Assembly: GCA_019117125.1 (NCBI GenBank)
Contig: DXAL01000048.1
Coordinates: forward strand, 1-64,000
Length of the DNA stretch: 64,000 nt
Source of the DNA: Candidatus Mediterraneibacter merdipullorum
Lineage (GTDB): Bacteria > Bacillota > Clostridia > Lachnospirales > Lachnospiraceae
Direction of reading: 5' to 3'
Made by a program: the position numbers and the translations under genes
Shown here: positions 9,650 to 18,796 of the stretch, piece after piece
Position numbering within the stretch: position 1 is the stretch's first letter
Layout of the letters: each line of letters begins with the position of its first letter
Notes under the pieces: generated by a model
What the model was told of the DNA's origin: nothing
What the model saw: the letters and a program-made list of their open reading frames with translations, nothing else
Database searches by the model: none

Positions 9650-12600
9650 GGAGACGATTGAAACGGATTTCCGCATGCCTGCTGGCAGGCATCATGCTCC
9701 TGACATCCATGACAGGATATGCCGCGCAGAACGGCGGGGAATCCGCGGAGGAGGTCGTACAGAGGCTGCATGCCATCGCCCTTGCCGGTCTTCCGGCTTC
9801 CGTGCATGCGCGCAGCGCAGGGCAGACGGAGCATCTGACGACCGGGACGCAGATTGACTATTACGGGAGCCGTACGCGCAGATATACGGTGAACGGTGAG
9901 GAGGCGTACTGCGTGGAACCCCGCGTGAGCGGACCGTCTTCCGGGGATTACCGCGTGACGGAGGCGTATACGGTGGATACGGAAGGGCACGGAGCCCTGG
10001 ATATCAGGTATCTGCGGGCGGCGATGTGGTTTTCCTACGGGGCGCCGGGCTTTGACAAGTCGATGTGGCCGGACACCTATTATGACGGCACAACAATGGA
10101 TGCGGACGACTACAGGGTGTGTTCCCATCTTCTTGTCAGCAAGGTGTTCCAGAATGGTTCCGCCGCGGTCAAAGTCGGATGTACGGCGGGATTTTACAAC
10201 TGGTACTGGAGGTACATCACCGGGGATTACCGGAACGATGCGTCCATTGACCGGAAGAATCCGTGGAACCAGATTGCGTTTGACGGACGGGTGAACGAGG
10301 TGCCGGATACGTTCCGGGTGTACTTTCTGTATACCGGGACCGGGACCCAGCTCATCGCGTTCTGGGACTATGAACCGGAAGGATATGTCCGTCTGGTCAA
10401 GGGTGCAAAGGCAGAGGACATTACCGCGGGAAATGCCTGCTACGACCTGTCGGGAGCAGTGTACGGCGTGTACGCGGACCGGGCGTGCAGGGACCGGAAA
10501 GGAGTTCTGGAGACCAAAGCGGACGGACAGTCTGAAACAGTGAAGCTGGATGCAGGGGATTACTTCGTAAAAGAAACCGGAGCGCCCGAAGGCTATGCCC
10601 TGGATACGCAGGTATACTCTCTTACCGTTACATCCGGTGAGACGGAGGTGCTGCGGGTAAAAGACATCCCCCAGAGCAATCCGGTGGAGCTGCTGCTTCA
10701 AAAGGCGGATGAGGAGACGGGCGGACATACGCCGCAGGGGAGCGCGGCTCTGGAGGGCGCGCAGTTTCGCGTTGATTTCTACGGAGGATATCACACTTCC
10801 ATCCCGGAGAGCGCGCCCATCCGGACCTGGGTGCTCCGGACAGGAAAGGACGGAACGTGCCGGCTGGATGACGCCCATAAGGTATCCGGAGACCGATTCT
10901 GGAAAAATCAGTCCGGGGAAACAGTACTCCCGCTCGGGACAGTGGTAATCCGGGAAGTGGAGGCGCCGGAAGGGTATCTCATAAATGACCAGGTTTACAT
11001 CCGGCAGATCACTTCTGAAGGGACGAAAGAGACGGTCCGCACGTACCAGGCGCCGACCGTGGAGGAAGCGGTCATCCGCGGCGACCTGGAACTCGTAAAA
11101 TTTGCAGAGCCGGCGGACGAGGAAGCAGACCAGATGGAGCCGCTTTCGGGAATCATCTTTGAAATCACCTCAAAGACGACAGGAAAGAGCGTGTGCATCA
11201 CAACAGACGAGAGAGGGTTTGCATCTACCAGGCAGCTGGGCATATCCGAACGCGGCAGCCTTCCGTTTGATACTTACATCGTCCGGGAGAAGAACACGCC
11301 TCCGGGACTGACGCCGGTGGATGACTTTGAGGTCACCATATCCGGGGAAGGGCAGGTGCTCTACTACCTTCTGGAGGACAGGCAGGTCATCTCCCCGGTC
11401 AGGCTTGTCAAAGCCGATTGCACGACAGGACAGGTCATCCCGGCAGCGGACGTGACATTTCAGCTTCTGGACGAAGAAAAAGAACCGGTCCGCATGGAGA
11501 CCCACTATCCGGATACAGAGGTGCACGAGGTGTTCCGGACCGATGAGACCGGTTCGTTCCTGCTCCCGGAGAAACTCCCGGCAGGAGTCTATTATTTCCG
11601 GGAGCTGAGCGCTCCGGAAGGGTATGTGCTGAGCAGGGAAGACCTGAAGTTTGAGATAACCGAAGGACATGACTGGGACGAACCTCTTACTGTTACTTTT
11701 GAGGATGCCCCTGCCATGGGGTGCATCGAACTGCGAAAGACCGATGGGGATGCCGGATATCCGCTGGCGGGAGCAGAATTCACTGTGACAGCGGCAGAAG
11801 ACATTGTGACGCCGGACGGGACCCTGCGGCTGGAAAAAGGAGAGACAGCGGATGTGCTCACCACCGGGTATGACGGGACGGCGCGCTCGAAGCGGCTGTT
11901 CCTGGGGCGCTATCTCGTGACGGAGACAAAGCAGCCGTCAGGGTATGTGCTCCCGGAGGAGCCGTGGAGCGTGGAGCTTGCATACAAAGACCAGGAGACA
12001 GAACTTGTCATGGAATCTCTTGTCGTGGAAAATACGCCGGTCAGAGTCCGGCTCAGGAAGACAGAGGAAGGCACGGATGCACCTCTTGCCGGAGTTGCCT
12101 TTGAGATATGGAAGAAGGAGGCGGATGCTGCCCAGGATGCCGGAACCGGCACAGACAGTGCATCCGGCGCGGAGAGCACAGACAGTGCAGCGGAACCGGC
12201 AGCAGGGACTGTGGTTACCGGTGAGGACGGGGAAATCCTGCTTGAGCGGCTGATGCCGGGGACTTACTGTATCCGGGAATCCCAGGCGCTTCCGGGCTAT
12301 GTGTCAGACGGGAGGATACGGGAGTTCACTGTTTCCCAGGACGGCCGCATCAGCGGCAGGGAAGAGTTCCTCATCCCGGTTGTCAATGAGAGGACGGAAA
12401 TCACGCACACAGTTGCATGCAGGGCGGATACCGGAGGGAAGGATGCTTATCCGGGCGTCTTCACCATCGCGGATACCGTCCGCATGGAGAACCTGCAGCC
12501 GGGAGAGACATACACTCTCCGGGGCGTACTTGCAGACCAGGAGACCGGAAGTCCGGTCACGGACCGGAACGGGGACCAGATAAGAGCGGAGAAGATATTT

Positions 12601-13311
12601 ACTCCTGAAAAATCTGCGGAGGAGGTGGACGTGGTATTTGAGGACGCCGACCTTTCCGGGTGTGCGGGACAGACAGTCGTGGTATTTGAGACACTATATC
12701 AGGGAGATGTGAAAATCAGCAGTCACGAGGACCCGGATGCAGCCGAACAGCAGATACGGGTCAGAAGTCCAAAACTTCGCACGACGGCGCAGGAACCGGT
12801 GAGCGGTACGCAGGAAGCGCCTGCACAAAACGAGGTCTGCATACGGGACACGGTCTCCTACACCGATGTCATTCCCGGGAACTATGTCATCAGGGGAATC
12901 CTGATGGACAAAAAGAGCGGAGAGCCGCTTCTTGCAGGAGGCAGGCATGTGACGGCAGAGCGGGAGATACAGATTTCGGAAGAAAACGGGACGGTGGACA
13001 TGGAGTTCCACCTTGACGCCTCCGGACTGGACGGCGTATCAGCGGTCGTATTTGAATCCCTGTATCCGGCGTCTTTGGATGAACCATTCGGACAGAAAGG
13101 AGAGCCGGTGGCAGCTCACGAAGATATCGATTCAGAGGAGCAGACTGTCACATTTGCCGCGCCGTCCGGTGAGGACAGCCCGACGCCCCAAACCGGCGTC
13201 AGGGATGGACTCGCACTGTGGACTGCCGCTGCGGGAATCGCCGGATGTGTCCTGGCTGTCATACGCGCAGTCCTGAAAAAGGCGGGGTACGCGGCGCGGA
13301 GGAAAAGATGA
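9646..13311 (+). CDS. Cell-wall-anchored adhesin: thioester, SpaA and VaFE domains
   Basis: A 1221-residue surface protein. Residues 1-28 form a signal peptide. A thioester-type domain follows with YCVEP (Cys89) and TQLIAF (Gln235), the pair expected to make the Cys-Gln thioester that can bind host surfaces covalently. From about 245 to 905 run about six Cna-B/SpaA prealbumin-like domains. Each ends in an E-box such as VKETGAPEGY, VIREVEAPEGY or FRELSAPEGY, which form Lys-Asn isopeptide bonds. Two VaFE/ester-bond-type repeats (VVFETLY, VVFESLY with HED) follow. The tail is PTPQTG at 1179-1184, a hydrophobic helix and a basic end, a sortase signal with Pro-Gln instead of the standard LPxTG. 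No sortase is in the window. Confidence 0.9.
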   Translation: MRRRLKRISACLLAGIMLLTSMTGYAAQNGGESAEEVVQRLHAIALAGLPASVHARSAGQTEHLTTGTQIDYYGSRTRRYTVNGEEAYCVEPRVSGPSSGDYRVTEAYTVDTEGHGALDIRYLRAAMWFSYGAPGFDKSMWPDTYYDGTTMDADDYRVCSHLLVSKVFQNGSAAVKVGCTAGFYNWYWRYITGDYRNDASIDRKNPWNQIAFDGRVNEVPDTFRVYFLYTGTGTQLIAFWDYEPEGYVRLVKGAKAEDITAGNACYDLSGAVYGVYADRACRDRKGVLETKADGQSETVKLDAGDYFVKETGAPEGYALDTQVYSLTVTSGETEVLRVKDIPQSNPVELLLQKADEETGGHTPQGSAALEGAQFRVDFYGGYHTSIPESAPIRTWVLRTGKDGTCRLDDAHKVSGDRFWKNQSGETVLPLGTVVIREVEAPEGYLINDQVYIRQITSEGTKETVRTYQAPTVEEAVIRGDLELVKFAEPADEEADQMEPLSGIIFEITSKTTGKSVCITTDERGFASTRQLGISERGSLPFDTYIVREKNTPPGLTPVDDFEVTISGEGQVLYYLLEDRQVISPVRLVKADCTTGQVIPAADVTFQLLDEEKEPVRMETHYPDTEVHEVFRTDETGSFLLPEKLPAGVYYFRELSAPEGYVLSREDLKFEITEGHDWDEPLTVTFEDAPAMGCIELRKTDGDAGYPLAGAEFTVTAAEDIVTPDGTLRLEKGETADVLTTGYDGTARSKRLFLGRYLVTETKQPSGYVLPEEPWSVELAYKDQETELVMESLVVENTPVRVRLRKTEEGTDAPLAGVAFEIWKKEADAAQDAGTGTDSASGAESTDSAAEPAAGTVVTGEDGEILLERLMPGTYCIRESQALPGYVSDGRIREFTVSQDGRISGREEFLIPVVNERTEITHTVACRADTGGKDAYPGVFTIADTVRMENLQPGETYTLRGVLADQETGSPVTDRNGDQIRAEKIFTPEKSAEEVDVVFEDADLSGCAGQTVVVFETLYQGDVKISSHEDPDAAEQQIRVRSPKLRTTAQEPVSGTQEAPAQNEVCIRDTVSYTDVIPGNYVIRGILMDKKSGEPLLAGGRHVTAEREIQISEENGTVDMEFHLDASGLDGVSAVVFESLYPASLDEPFGQKGEPVAAHEDIDSEEQTVTFAAPSGEDSPTPQTGVRDGLALWTAAAGIAGCVLAVIRAVLKKAGYAARRKR

Positions 13312-13568
13312 GCGCAGATGAAAAAGCAAGGCTCGAGTATGAGGCGAGAGAAAAAGCAATCCGGGATTATAATTCCCAGATAAACAGCGCACTGCGCCGG
13401 GGACAGGAAAAGGGGATTGAAGAGGGCAGGCGTTCGGTGCTCATGCGGATGCTGGAGAATGGTCTGAGTCCGGAAGAAATTATGCGTTTGTCCGGTGCGG
13501 CTCAAAAAGAAGTTGAAGATGCGGAAAAGAGACTGCGAGATTTGACCGGAATCAAATGCCGGAATTAA
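13308..13568 (+). CDS. Rpn-type nuclease C-terminal tail, short protein
   Basis: An 86-residue protein resembling only the C-terminal tail of Rpn/PD-(D/E)XK transposase-like nucleases. It has the GQEKGIEEGRR segment, followed by a small helix-turn-helix (LENGLSPEEIMRLSGAAQKEVEDAEK). The catalytic nuclease domain is absent. It overlaps the adhesin stop (ATGA, 13308-13311) and has GGAGG upstream, so it is probably translated. It may be a remnant, or a free-standing short form; such internal-start tails have been described for Rpn genes in other bacteria. Confidence 0.65.
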   Translation: MSADEKARLEYEAREKAIRDYNSQINSALRRGQEKGIEEGRRSVLMRMLENGLSPEEIMRLSGAAQKEVEDAEKRLRDLTGIKCRN

Positions 13569-13571
13569 CTC

Positions 13572-13600
13572 TTTACTTTTCAGATGATTTATGCTAGGAT
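13572..13600 (+). promoter_or_regulatory. Probable promoter of tRNA-Arg
   Basis: TTTACT (13572-13577), a 17-base spacer, and TAGGAT (13595-13600). Transcription would start at about 13607, just before the hairpin at 13609. Confidence 0.5.
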
Positions 13601-13608
13601 AAGTAAGG

Positions 13609-13640
13609 CTGTAAAGGGAAGCGCATGTTTCCCTTTACAG
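13609..13640 (+). repeat. Perfect hairpin immediately upstream of tRNA-Arg
   Basis: CTGTAAAGGGAA pairs perfectly with TTCCCTTTACAG around an eight-base loop. It ends seven bases before the tRNA 5' end and has no T-run, so it is not a typical terminator. It would form the 5' leader of the tRNA precursor. Confidence 0.8.
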
Positions 13641-13647
13641 TTGGAAT

Positions 13648-13719
13648 GCGTCTGTAGCTCAGTGGATAGAGCAATGCCCTCCGGAGGCATGTGCGGCGGT
13701 TCGACTCCGCTCAGACGCT
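13648..13719 (+). tRNA. tRNA-Arg (anticodon CCG)
   Basis: A full cloverleaf can be drawn: acceptor GCGTCTG/CAGACGC, D arm GCTC...GAGC, anticodon arm ATGCC-CTCCGGA-GGCAT with CCG at 13681-13683, four-base variable loop, and T arm GGCGG-TTCGACT-CCGCT. CCA is not encoded. The base in the discriminator position is T, which is unusual for tRNA-Arg. argS lies 1.1 kb downstream. Confidence 0.93.
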
Positions 13720-13730
13720 TTTATTTTTTG

Positions 13731-13780
13731 TCCCGGGAATACACCAGGTATATGGAGCAGGTGTTTCCCGGGATTTTTTT
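13731..13780 (+). terminator. Terminator after tRNA-Arg
   Basis: TCCCGGGAA-T-ACACC pairs with GGTGTTTCCCGGGA, followed by seven T. The left side lacks the A-run needed to serve nfo on the other strand. Confidence 0.9.
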
Positions 13781-13782
13781 GC

Positions 13783-14688
13783 TCACGCCTCATTATCCCG
13801 CAGGATACGCTGTTTCATATCGGGGTCGAATACGCCGCTTTTGAGCATTTCTATTTCATATTTATAAGGCGCATAAGATTTCTTCGCGAGAGAAGCGGAC
13901 GGGATGTAAGGTGTTTCCAGTATCTTCGGGACGTTTTCAAAATCCGGGTGGCGGACGATGTACTCCAGCGCCTCGAAGCCGATGTGCCCGAAGCCGATAT
14001 TTTCATGGCGGTCTTTGGCGGCTCCCGGCGCATTCCTGCTGTCGTTGATATGGAATACGGCAATCTGCTCCCTGCCGATGATGCGGTCAAATGTTTCCAT
14101 CACATCATCAAACCGATGGACGATGTCGTACCCGCTGTCGCTCGTATGGCAGGTGTCAAAGCAGACCCGCAGTTTGTCGTTGTATCGGACCCCGTCGTAG
14201 ATACGCGCCAGTTCTTCAAAGCTGCGTCCGATTTCCGAGCCTTTTCCAGCCATAGTCTCAAGAGCGATGAAGCACGGAGTGTCGGATGTGAGTACTTCGT
14301 TGAGCCCTTTGATGACCTGGGCGATGCCAGTGTCTGTGCCCTCGCCCACGTGGGAGCCCGGATGAAGGATGAGGACGCGGCTGCGGCACGCTGCCGTCCG
14401 GTCTATCTCCTTTGCCAGGAATTCTACGGCAAGGGAGAAGGTCTCCGGCTTCACACTGTTCCCGAGGTTGATGATGTAAGGCGCATGGACCAGTATCTCG
14501 CTTATCCCGTGGCGGTCCATATATTCCCAGGCAGGGGCGATGTTGAGCTCGTCAATCTCCTTCCGTTTTGTATTCTGGGGCGCTCCGGTATAGAACATAA
14601 AGGTATTGGCGCCGTAGGAGACGGCCTCCTTTGCAGAGCCCAGAAGCATGTCTTTTCCGCTCATGCTGACATGTGAACCGATTTTCAT
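13783..14688 (-). CDS. nfo: Deoxyribonuclease IV (apurinic endonuclease)
   Basis: A 301-residue TIM-barrel AP endonuclease of the Nfo/EndoIV family, acting in base-excision repair with three zinc ions. Visible motifs are MKIGSHVS at the N terminus, [10 protein letters not shown], the Glu in [25 protein letters not shown], and [11 protein letters not shown]. All main metal-ligand regions are present. The start is preceded by AAAGGAGGAACACC. It is transcribed alone on the minus strand between tRNA-Arg and argS. Confidence 0.96.
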   Translation of the reverse strand: MKIGSHVSMSGKDMLLGSAKEAVSYGANTFMFYTGAPQNTKRKEIDELNIAPAWEYMDRHGISEILVHAPYIINLGNSVKPETFSLAVEFLAKEIDRTAACRSRVLILHPGSHVGEGTDTGIAQVIKGLNEVLTSDTPCFIALETMAGKGSEIGRSFEELARIYDGVRYNDKLRVCFDTCHTSDSGYDIVHRFDDVMETFDRIIGREQIAVFHINDSRNAPGAAKDRHENIGFGHIGFEALEYIVRHPDFENVPKILETPYIPSASLAKKSYAPYKYEIEMLKSGVFDPDMKQRILRDNEA

Positions 14689-14720
14689 GGCAGGTGTTCC
14701 TCCTTTGCATTTTACGCCTC

Positions 14721-14750
14721 ATTATAAAACAAAATGCAGATATGGCGCAA
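14721..14750 (-). promoter_or_regulatory. sigma-A promoter of nfo
   Basis: On the minus strand TTGCGC, an 18-base spacer, and TATAAT (plus-strand 14721-14726). Confidence 0.6.
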
Positions 14751-14758
14751 GAGCTGTC

Positions 14759-14787
14759 TTGCCCTCATTCTGTATACATGGTAGAAT
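14759..14787 (+). promoter_or_regulatory. sigma-A promoter of argS
   Basis: TTGCCC (14759-14764), a 17-base spacer, and TAGAAT (14782-14787). Confidence 0.65.
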
Positions 14788-14820
14788 ATCTTTCATACGG
14801 ATAAAGGAGTGTGGAAGAGA

Positions 14821-16587
14821 TTGAAAACATTACTGCAACTGATTACAACAGAGATGGAGGAGGCTTTTGAGAAAGCGGGCTACGAACGGGAACTCGCAAA
14901 AGTGACTCTCTCCAACCGCCCGGACCTGTGCGAGTACCAGTGCAACGGAGCCATGGCGGGAGCGAAGAAATATAAGAAAGCGCCGTTCCTGATTGCGGAG
15001 GACGTGGCGCAGTACTTAAAGGAGAGCGCGTATTTTGAATCCGTGGATGTGGTGAAACCCGGATTCATCAACCTGAAGCTTTCCGGCGCGTGCGCGGCTT
15101 CCTATCTGAATGACATGGTGGCGGAAGCAAAGCTGGGAGTGGACGATGAGGAGAAGGCGCGGACCATCCTCATCGATTACGGCGGACCGAATGTGGCGAA
15201 GCCGCTCCATGTGGGACACCTGCGCTCTGCCATCATCGGGGAGAGTGTCAAGCGCATCCTGCGCTATAAAGGGAACCATGTGACCGGAGATATCCATCTG
15301 GGAGACTGGGGATATCAGATGGGGCTCATCATCACGGAGCTGAAGAAACGCCAGCCGGACCTTCCGTATTTTGACGAGAGTTATGAAGGGAAGTACCCGG
15401 AAGAGGCGCCCTTTACGATAGGCGAACTGGAGGAAATCTATCCGACGGCGAGCGCCTATGCGAAAGAACATGAAGATTACCGGGACGAAGCATTGCATGC
15501 GACTTATCTCCTGCAGAGCGGGCACCGCGGATACCGCGCGATATGGGACCATATCATGCATGTGTCCGTGACAGACCTGAAGAAGAACTACCAGAATCTG
15601 AATGTGGAGTTCGACCTCTGGAAAGGCGAGGCGGACGCTCAGAAATATATCCCGGATATGGTGCAGATGTTGAAGGACAAAGGATATGCCCGCTATGATG
15701 AGGGCGCCCTTGTCGTGGATGTCCAGGAGGAGACGGACAAGAAGGAAGTCCCGCCGTGCATGATTTTAAAATCCGACGGCGCGGCGCTCTACGATACAAC
15801 GGACCTTGCCACGCTCGTGCAGCGGGAGCAGGACTATCAGCCGGATGAAGTCATCTACGTGGTGGACAAGCGCCAGGAACTGCATTTTACCCAGGTGTTC
15901 CGCTGTGCAAAGAAGACGGGCATCGTGCGCCCGGAGACAGGGCTTACATTCCTCGGATTCGGGACGATGAACGGAAAGGACGGAAAGCCCTTCAAGACGA
16001 GGGATGGAGGCGTGATGCGCCTGGAGAACCTGATTCGCGAGATTGATGAGGAGATGTACCGCAAGATTATGGACAACCGGACCGTGGAAGAGGAAGAGGC
16101 AAAACGCACCGCCGGGATTGTCGGTCTTGCAGCCATCAAGTACGGGGATTTGTCCAATCAGGCGTCCAAGGATTATGTGTTCGACGTGGACCGTTTTACT
16201 TCCTTTGAGGGAAATACCGGACCGTACATCCTGTACACCATTGTCCGCATCAAATCTATCCTGAACAAATACCGTGAAAACGGCGGGGAACCGGAAGGAC
16301 TGTCAGTGCTTGCTCCGGAAAACGAGTATGAGAAGGCGCTGATGCTGCAGGCGCTCAAATTCAATGACGTATTTGAGGCGGTCTATGCAGAGAAGGCGCC
16401 CCACAAGCTCTGTGCGTATATTTACGAGCTTGCCAATGAGTTTAATAAATTCTACCATGAGACGAAGATACTCTCCGAGGAAGATGAGACGAAGAAATCC
16501 GGATATATCGCGCTCCTGCTCCTGACAAAGCGGGTGCTTGAGACGTGCATCGACCTGCTTGGATTTGAGGCTCCGGAAAGGATGTAA
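14821..16587 (+). CDS. argS: Arginyl-tRNA synthetase
   Basis: Charges tRNA-Arg. The class I enzyme of 588 residues has an N-terminal tRNA-recognition domain and the HIGH motif HVGHLRS, preceded by DYGGPNVAKP. In place of a KMSKS motif it has GKPFKTRDGG, as in other ArgRS. The C-terminal DALR anticodon-binding domain ends LLGFEAPERM. The start is uncertain: TTG 14821 (MKTLLQLI...) fits the usual family start, while GTG 14809 lies almost on top of AAAGGAG. It shares a transcript with alaX, eight bases downstream, and maps close to a tRNA-Arg gene. Confidence 0.96.
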   Translation: MKTLLQLITTEMEEAFEKAGYERELAKVTLSNRPDLCEYQCNGAMAGAKKYKKAPFLIAEDVAQYLKESAYFESVDVVKPGFINLKLSGACAASYLNDMVAEAKLGVDDEEKARTILIDYGGPNVAKPLHVGHLRSAIIGESVKRILRYKGNHVTGDIHLGDWGYQMGLIITELKKRQPDLPYFDESYEGKYPEEAPFTIGELEEIYPTASAYAKEHEDYRDEALHATYLLQSGHRGYRAIWDHIMHVSVTDLKKNYQNLNVEFDLWKGEADAQKYIPDMVQMLKDKGYARYDEGALVVDVQEETDKKEVPPCMILKSDGAALYDTTDLATLVQREQDYQPDEVIYVVDKRQELHFTQVFRCAKKTGIVRPETGLTFLGFGTMNGKDGKPFKTRDGGVMRLENLIREIDEEMYRKIMDNRTVEEEEAKRTAGIVGLAAIKYGDLSNQASKDYVFDVDRFTSFEGNTGPYILYTIVRIKSILNKYRENGGEPEGLSVLAPENEYEKALMLQALKFNDVFEAVYAEKAPHKLCAYIYELANEFNKFYHETKILSEEDETKKSGYIALLLLTKRVLETCIDLLGFEAPERM

Positions 16588-16595
16588 CGGGAGAA

Positions 16596-17819
16596 ATGAC
16601 AGAGAAGCTTTTTTATAAGGACAGCCATCTCAGAGAGTTTGAGGCGAAGGTCCTTTCCTGCAGACCGGCGGAAAGCAGGGAGCTGTCCGGGCGGAAAGGA
16701 TGCTGCGCCGTGGAACTTTCCGGCACCGCTTTCTTTCCGGAGGGCGGCGGTCAGTATGCGGATACGGGGATGCTGGGCGGCTTCCGGGTAGTTGACGTGC
16801 AGGAGGCGGACGGGCATATCTTCCATTATCTGGAACTGCCCCGGGACGGGCGCGATGGAGCCGGCAGTCCGGAAGTATTCCGGCCGGGCGCATCCGTCAC
16901 GGGAACCATCGACTGGGAAGAACGGTTTATGAAAATGCAGCAGCACAGCGGTGAGCACATCGTCTCAGGGCTGGTGCATGCCAGATTCGGTTATGACAAT
17001 GTCGGGTTCCATCTTGGCAGCACGGACTGCACCATGGACTTTAACGGAGACATCACGAAGGAAGAACTCCGGGAGATTGAGCGGGAAGCGAACCGGGCGG
17101 TGTGGAAAAACCTGGAGATACAGACCCTCTATCCGGATGAGCGGGAACTCGCGCAGATGGAGTACCGCAGCAAGATTGAAATCGAGGGGCAGGTCCGCAT
17201 CATCGTGGTGCCCGGGTATGACGTGTGCGCCTGCTGCGCGCCCCATGTCTCGCGGACCGGTGAGATCGGCATCATCAAGCTGACGCACATCCAGAGATAT
17301 AAAGGCGGCGTGCGGGTGACGATGCTCTGCGGAGCAAGGGCACTGGCAGACTACGGGGTGAAGCAGGAACAGGCGGGAGAGATTTCCGCCATGCTCTGTG
17401 CAAAGGAAAATGAGATTGCAGAGGCAGTGCGGCATCTGAAAGAGGAAGCCGGCTCCCTGAAATATGAACTTGGGGAAAAAGAAAAGAAACTGGTCCTGGC
17501 AAAGGCCGGGGAAATCCCGCGGGACGGCAGGGCTGCCTGCATCTTTACAGAAGATTTTTCCGGGGATTCCATGCGGATGCTCATGAACCGGGTCCTGGAA
17601 GACGGACACGTCCTGTGCGCCGTATTCCATGGAAATGAACAGGGCGGATACCGCTATGTGCTCGGAAGCCGGACGATGGATATAAGAAACATGGCGAAAG
17701 AGCTGAATGCGGCGTTTGGCGGACGCGGAGGCGGAAAGCCGGAGATGGTCCAGGGGACGCTGTCCGGAAAAGAAGCGGACATCCGCACATGGCTCTGTGA
17801 GAAAGCAGGTGGAAAGTGA
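16596..17819 (+). CDS. alaX: Alanyl-tRNA editing protein AlaX with DHHA1 domain
   Basis: A free-standing relative of the AlaRS editing domain, which hydrolyses mischarged Ser- or Gly-tRNA-Ala in trans. The 407-residue protein has the strand motif FFPEGGGQ and zinc ligands in QQHSGEHI (HxxxH) and CACCAPH. A coiled-coil linker rich in Glu/Lys spans about residues 265-305. A C-terminal DHHA1 domain carries GGRGGGKPEMVQG. The long form with DHHA1 fits the AlaX-L class. It lies eight bases after argS and overlaps the next gene by one base. Confidence 0.93.
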   Translation: MTEKLFYKDSHLREFEAKVLSCRPAESRELSGRKGCCAVELSGTAFFPEGGGQYADTGMLGGFRVVDVQEADGHIFHYLELPRDGRDGAGSPEVFRPGASVTGTIDWEERFMKMQQHSGEHIVSGLVHARFGYDNVGFHLGSTDCTMDFNGDITKEELREIEREANRAVWKNLEIQTLYPDERELAQMEYRSKIEIEGQVRIIVVPGYDVCACCAPHVSRTGEIGIIKLTHIQRYKGGVRVTMLCGARALADYGVKQEQAGEISAMLCAKENEIAEAVRHLKEEAGSLKYELGEKEKKLVLAKAGEIPRDGRAACIFTEDFSGDSMRMLMNRVLEDGHVLCAVFHGNEQGGYRYVLGSRTMDIRNMAKELNAAFGGRGGGKPEMVQGTLSGKEADIRTWLCEKAGGK

Positions 17820-18697
17820 TGGGACAGATTCAGAGGAAAAGCCCGTTCTGGAGTCTTGCGGGACCGATGCTCGGTTATCTTGCGATTCAGTTTGCCGTGC
17901 AGCTTGGGATACAGCTTGTTATCACGGCGCCTTATATCATCCGTGCTTATCCGGACATGGTCGAAAGCCTTGCCGGAGCGGCGCCTTCCATGGAGAAGTT
18001 CATGGATATCTATCTGAGCGCGCTGGAACCGGCGTTCGTATTGATTGCGGCATATCAGACGGAGATTGCCGCCGCGTCGGCGCTGGTCACCCTTGCCATG
18101 ACGCTCCCCCTGTTCTTAAAAGACCGGAAACTGGAGCGGGAGTATCAGGTGGTCCTGCCGGCAAAAGCCCCGCCGGCACAGTACTGGACGGTAATCCTGT
18201 TCGGCGCGGTGGGGTGCGTGGCGGTCACATGCCTGATGGCGATGGTGCAGCTGGCATTTTATGACGCCCAGTACCAGCAGAGCATACAGACTGCGTATTC
18301 TTCGCCGGTGGCGCTGCAGGTCCTGTGTTCCGGCATCGTCATCCCCCTGGCGGAAGAACTCCTTTTCCGGGGCATCCTGTACAGGCGGTTCCATGAGCGC
18401 CAGTCCTTCTGGTATTCGGCAGTGTGTTCGGCGATGCTCTTTGCCTTCCTCCACTCCAATACGACACAGATGGTCTATGCGTTCCTGCTGGGGCTTTTGC
18501 TGGCGTATCTCTATGAGAAGTTTGGCTCGTTCCTGGCTCCGCTTCTCCTGCACATCGTGCTCAACACGGGTTCGGTGGTATTTACGGCGCTCGGCGTGTT
18601 CCGGTGGCTCGGCGCGGACCCCATGCGCATGGCGGGAGCGGTCATAGCCGGAGCGTTCGTCTGCTCGGTCCTGTTCGTGCGGATAAGGAAAATGTAA
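17819..18697 (+). CDS. CPBP family intramembrane glutamic endopeptidase
   Basis: A 292-residue polytopic membrane protein of the Abi/CAAX-protease (CPBP) family. The catalytic motifs are in order: EELLFRGILYR (EExxxR), FAFLHS (FxxxH) and HIVLNTGS (HxxxN/B). About seven membrane helices can be drawn. Members cleave membrane-associated peptides, including bacteriocin-related and signalling proteins; the substrate here is unknown. The start at 17819 forms TGATG with the alaX stop, so translation is coupled to argS-alaX. A longer GTG start adds one residue. Confidence 0.9.
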   Translation: MGQIQRKSPFWSLAGPMLGYLAIQFAVQLGIQLVITAPYIIRAYPDMVESLAGAAPSMEKFMDIYLSALEPAFVLIAAYQTEIAAASALVTLAMTLPLFLKDRKLEREYQVVLPAKAPPAQYWTVILFGAVGCVAVTCLMAMVQLAFYDAQYQQSIQTAYSSPVALQVLCSGIVIPLAEELLFRGILYRRFHERQSFWYSAVCSAMLFAFLHSNTTQMVYAFLLGLLLAYLYEKFGSFLAPLLLHIVLNTGSVVFTALGVFRWLGADPMRMAGAVIAGAFVCSVLFVRIRKM

Positions 18698-18709
18698 CCA
18701 TTGTGTGAA
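18693..18709. promoter_or_regulatory. Near-consensus WalR box upstream of first NlpC/P60 gene
   Basis: TGTAAC-N5-TGTGAA against consensus TGTWAH-N5-TGTWAH: the left half is perfect and the right half has one mismatch. It lies 16 bases before the -35, roughly one helical turn further out than the box of the second gene. Confidence 0.4.
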
Positions 18710-18725
18710 TTATGCGCGGATGCTG

Positions 18726-18754
18726 TTGAAAAATGTTCCCTTCTGCTATATGAT
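18726..18754 (+). promoter_or_regulatory. sigma-A promoter of first NlpC/P60 gene
   Basis: TTGAAA (18726-18731), a 17-base spacer, and TATGAT (18749-18754). Confidence 0.7.
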
Positions 18755-18796
18755 ATAAAGAGTGGAAACAAATGACGAATTTGGAAAGGTGAACCC

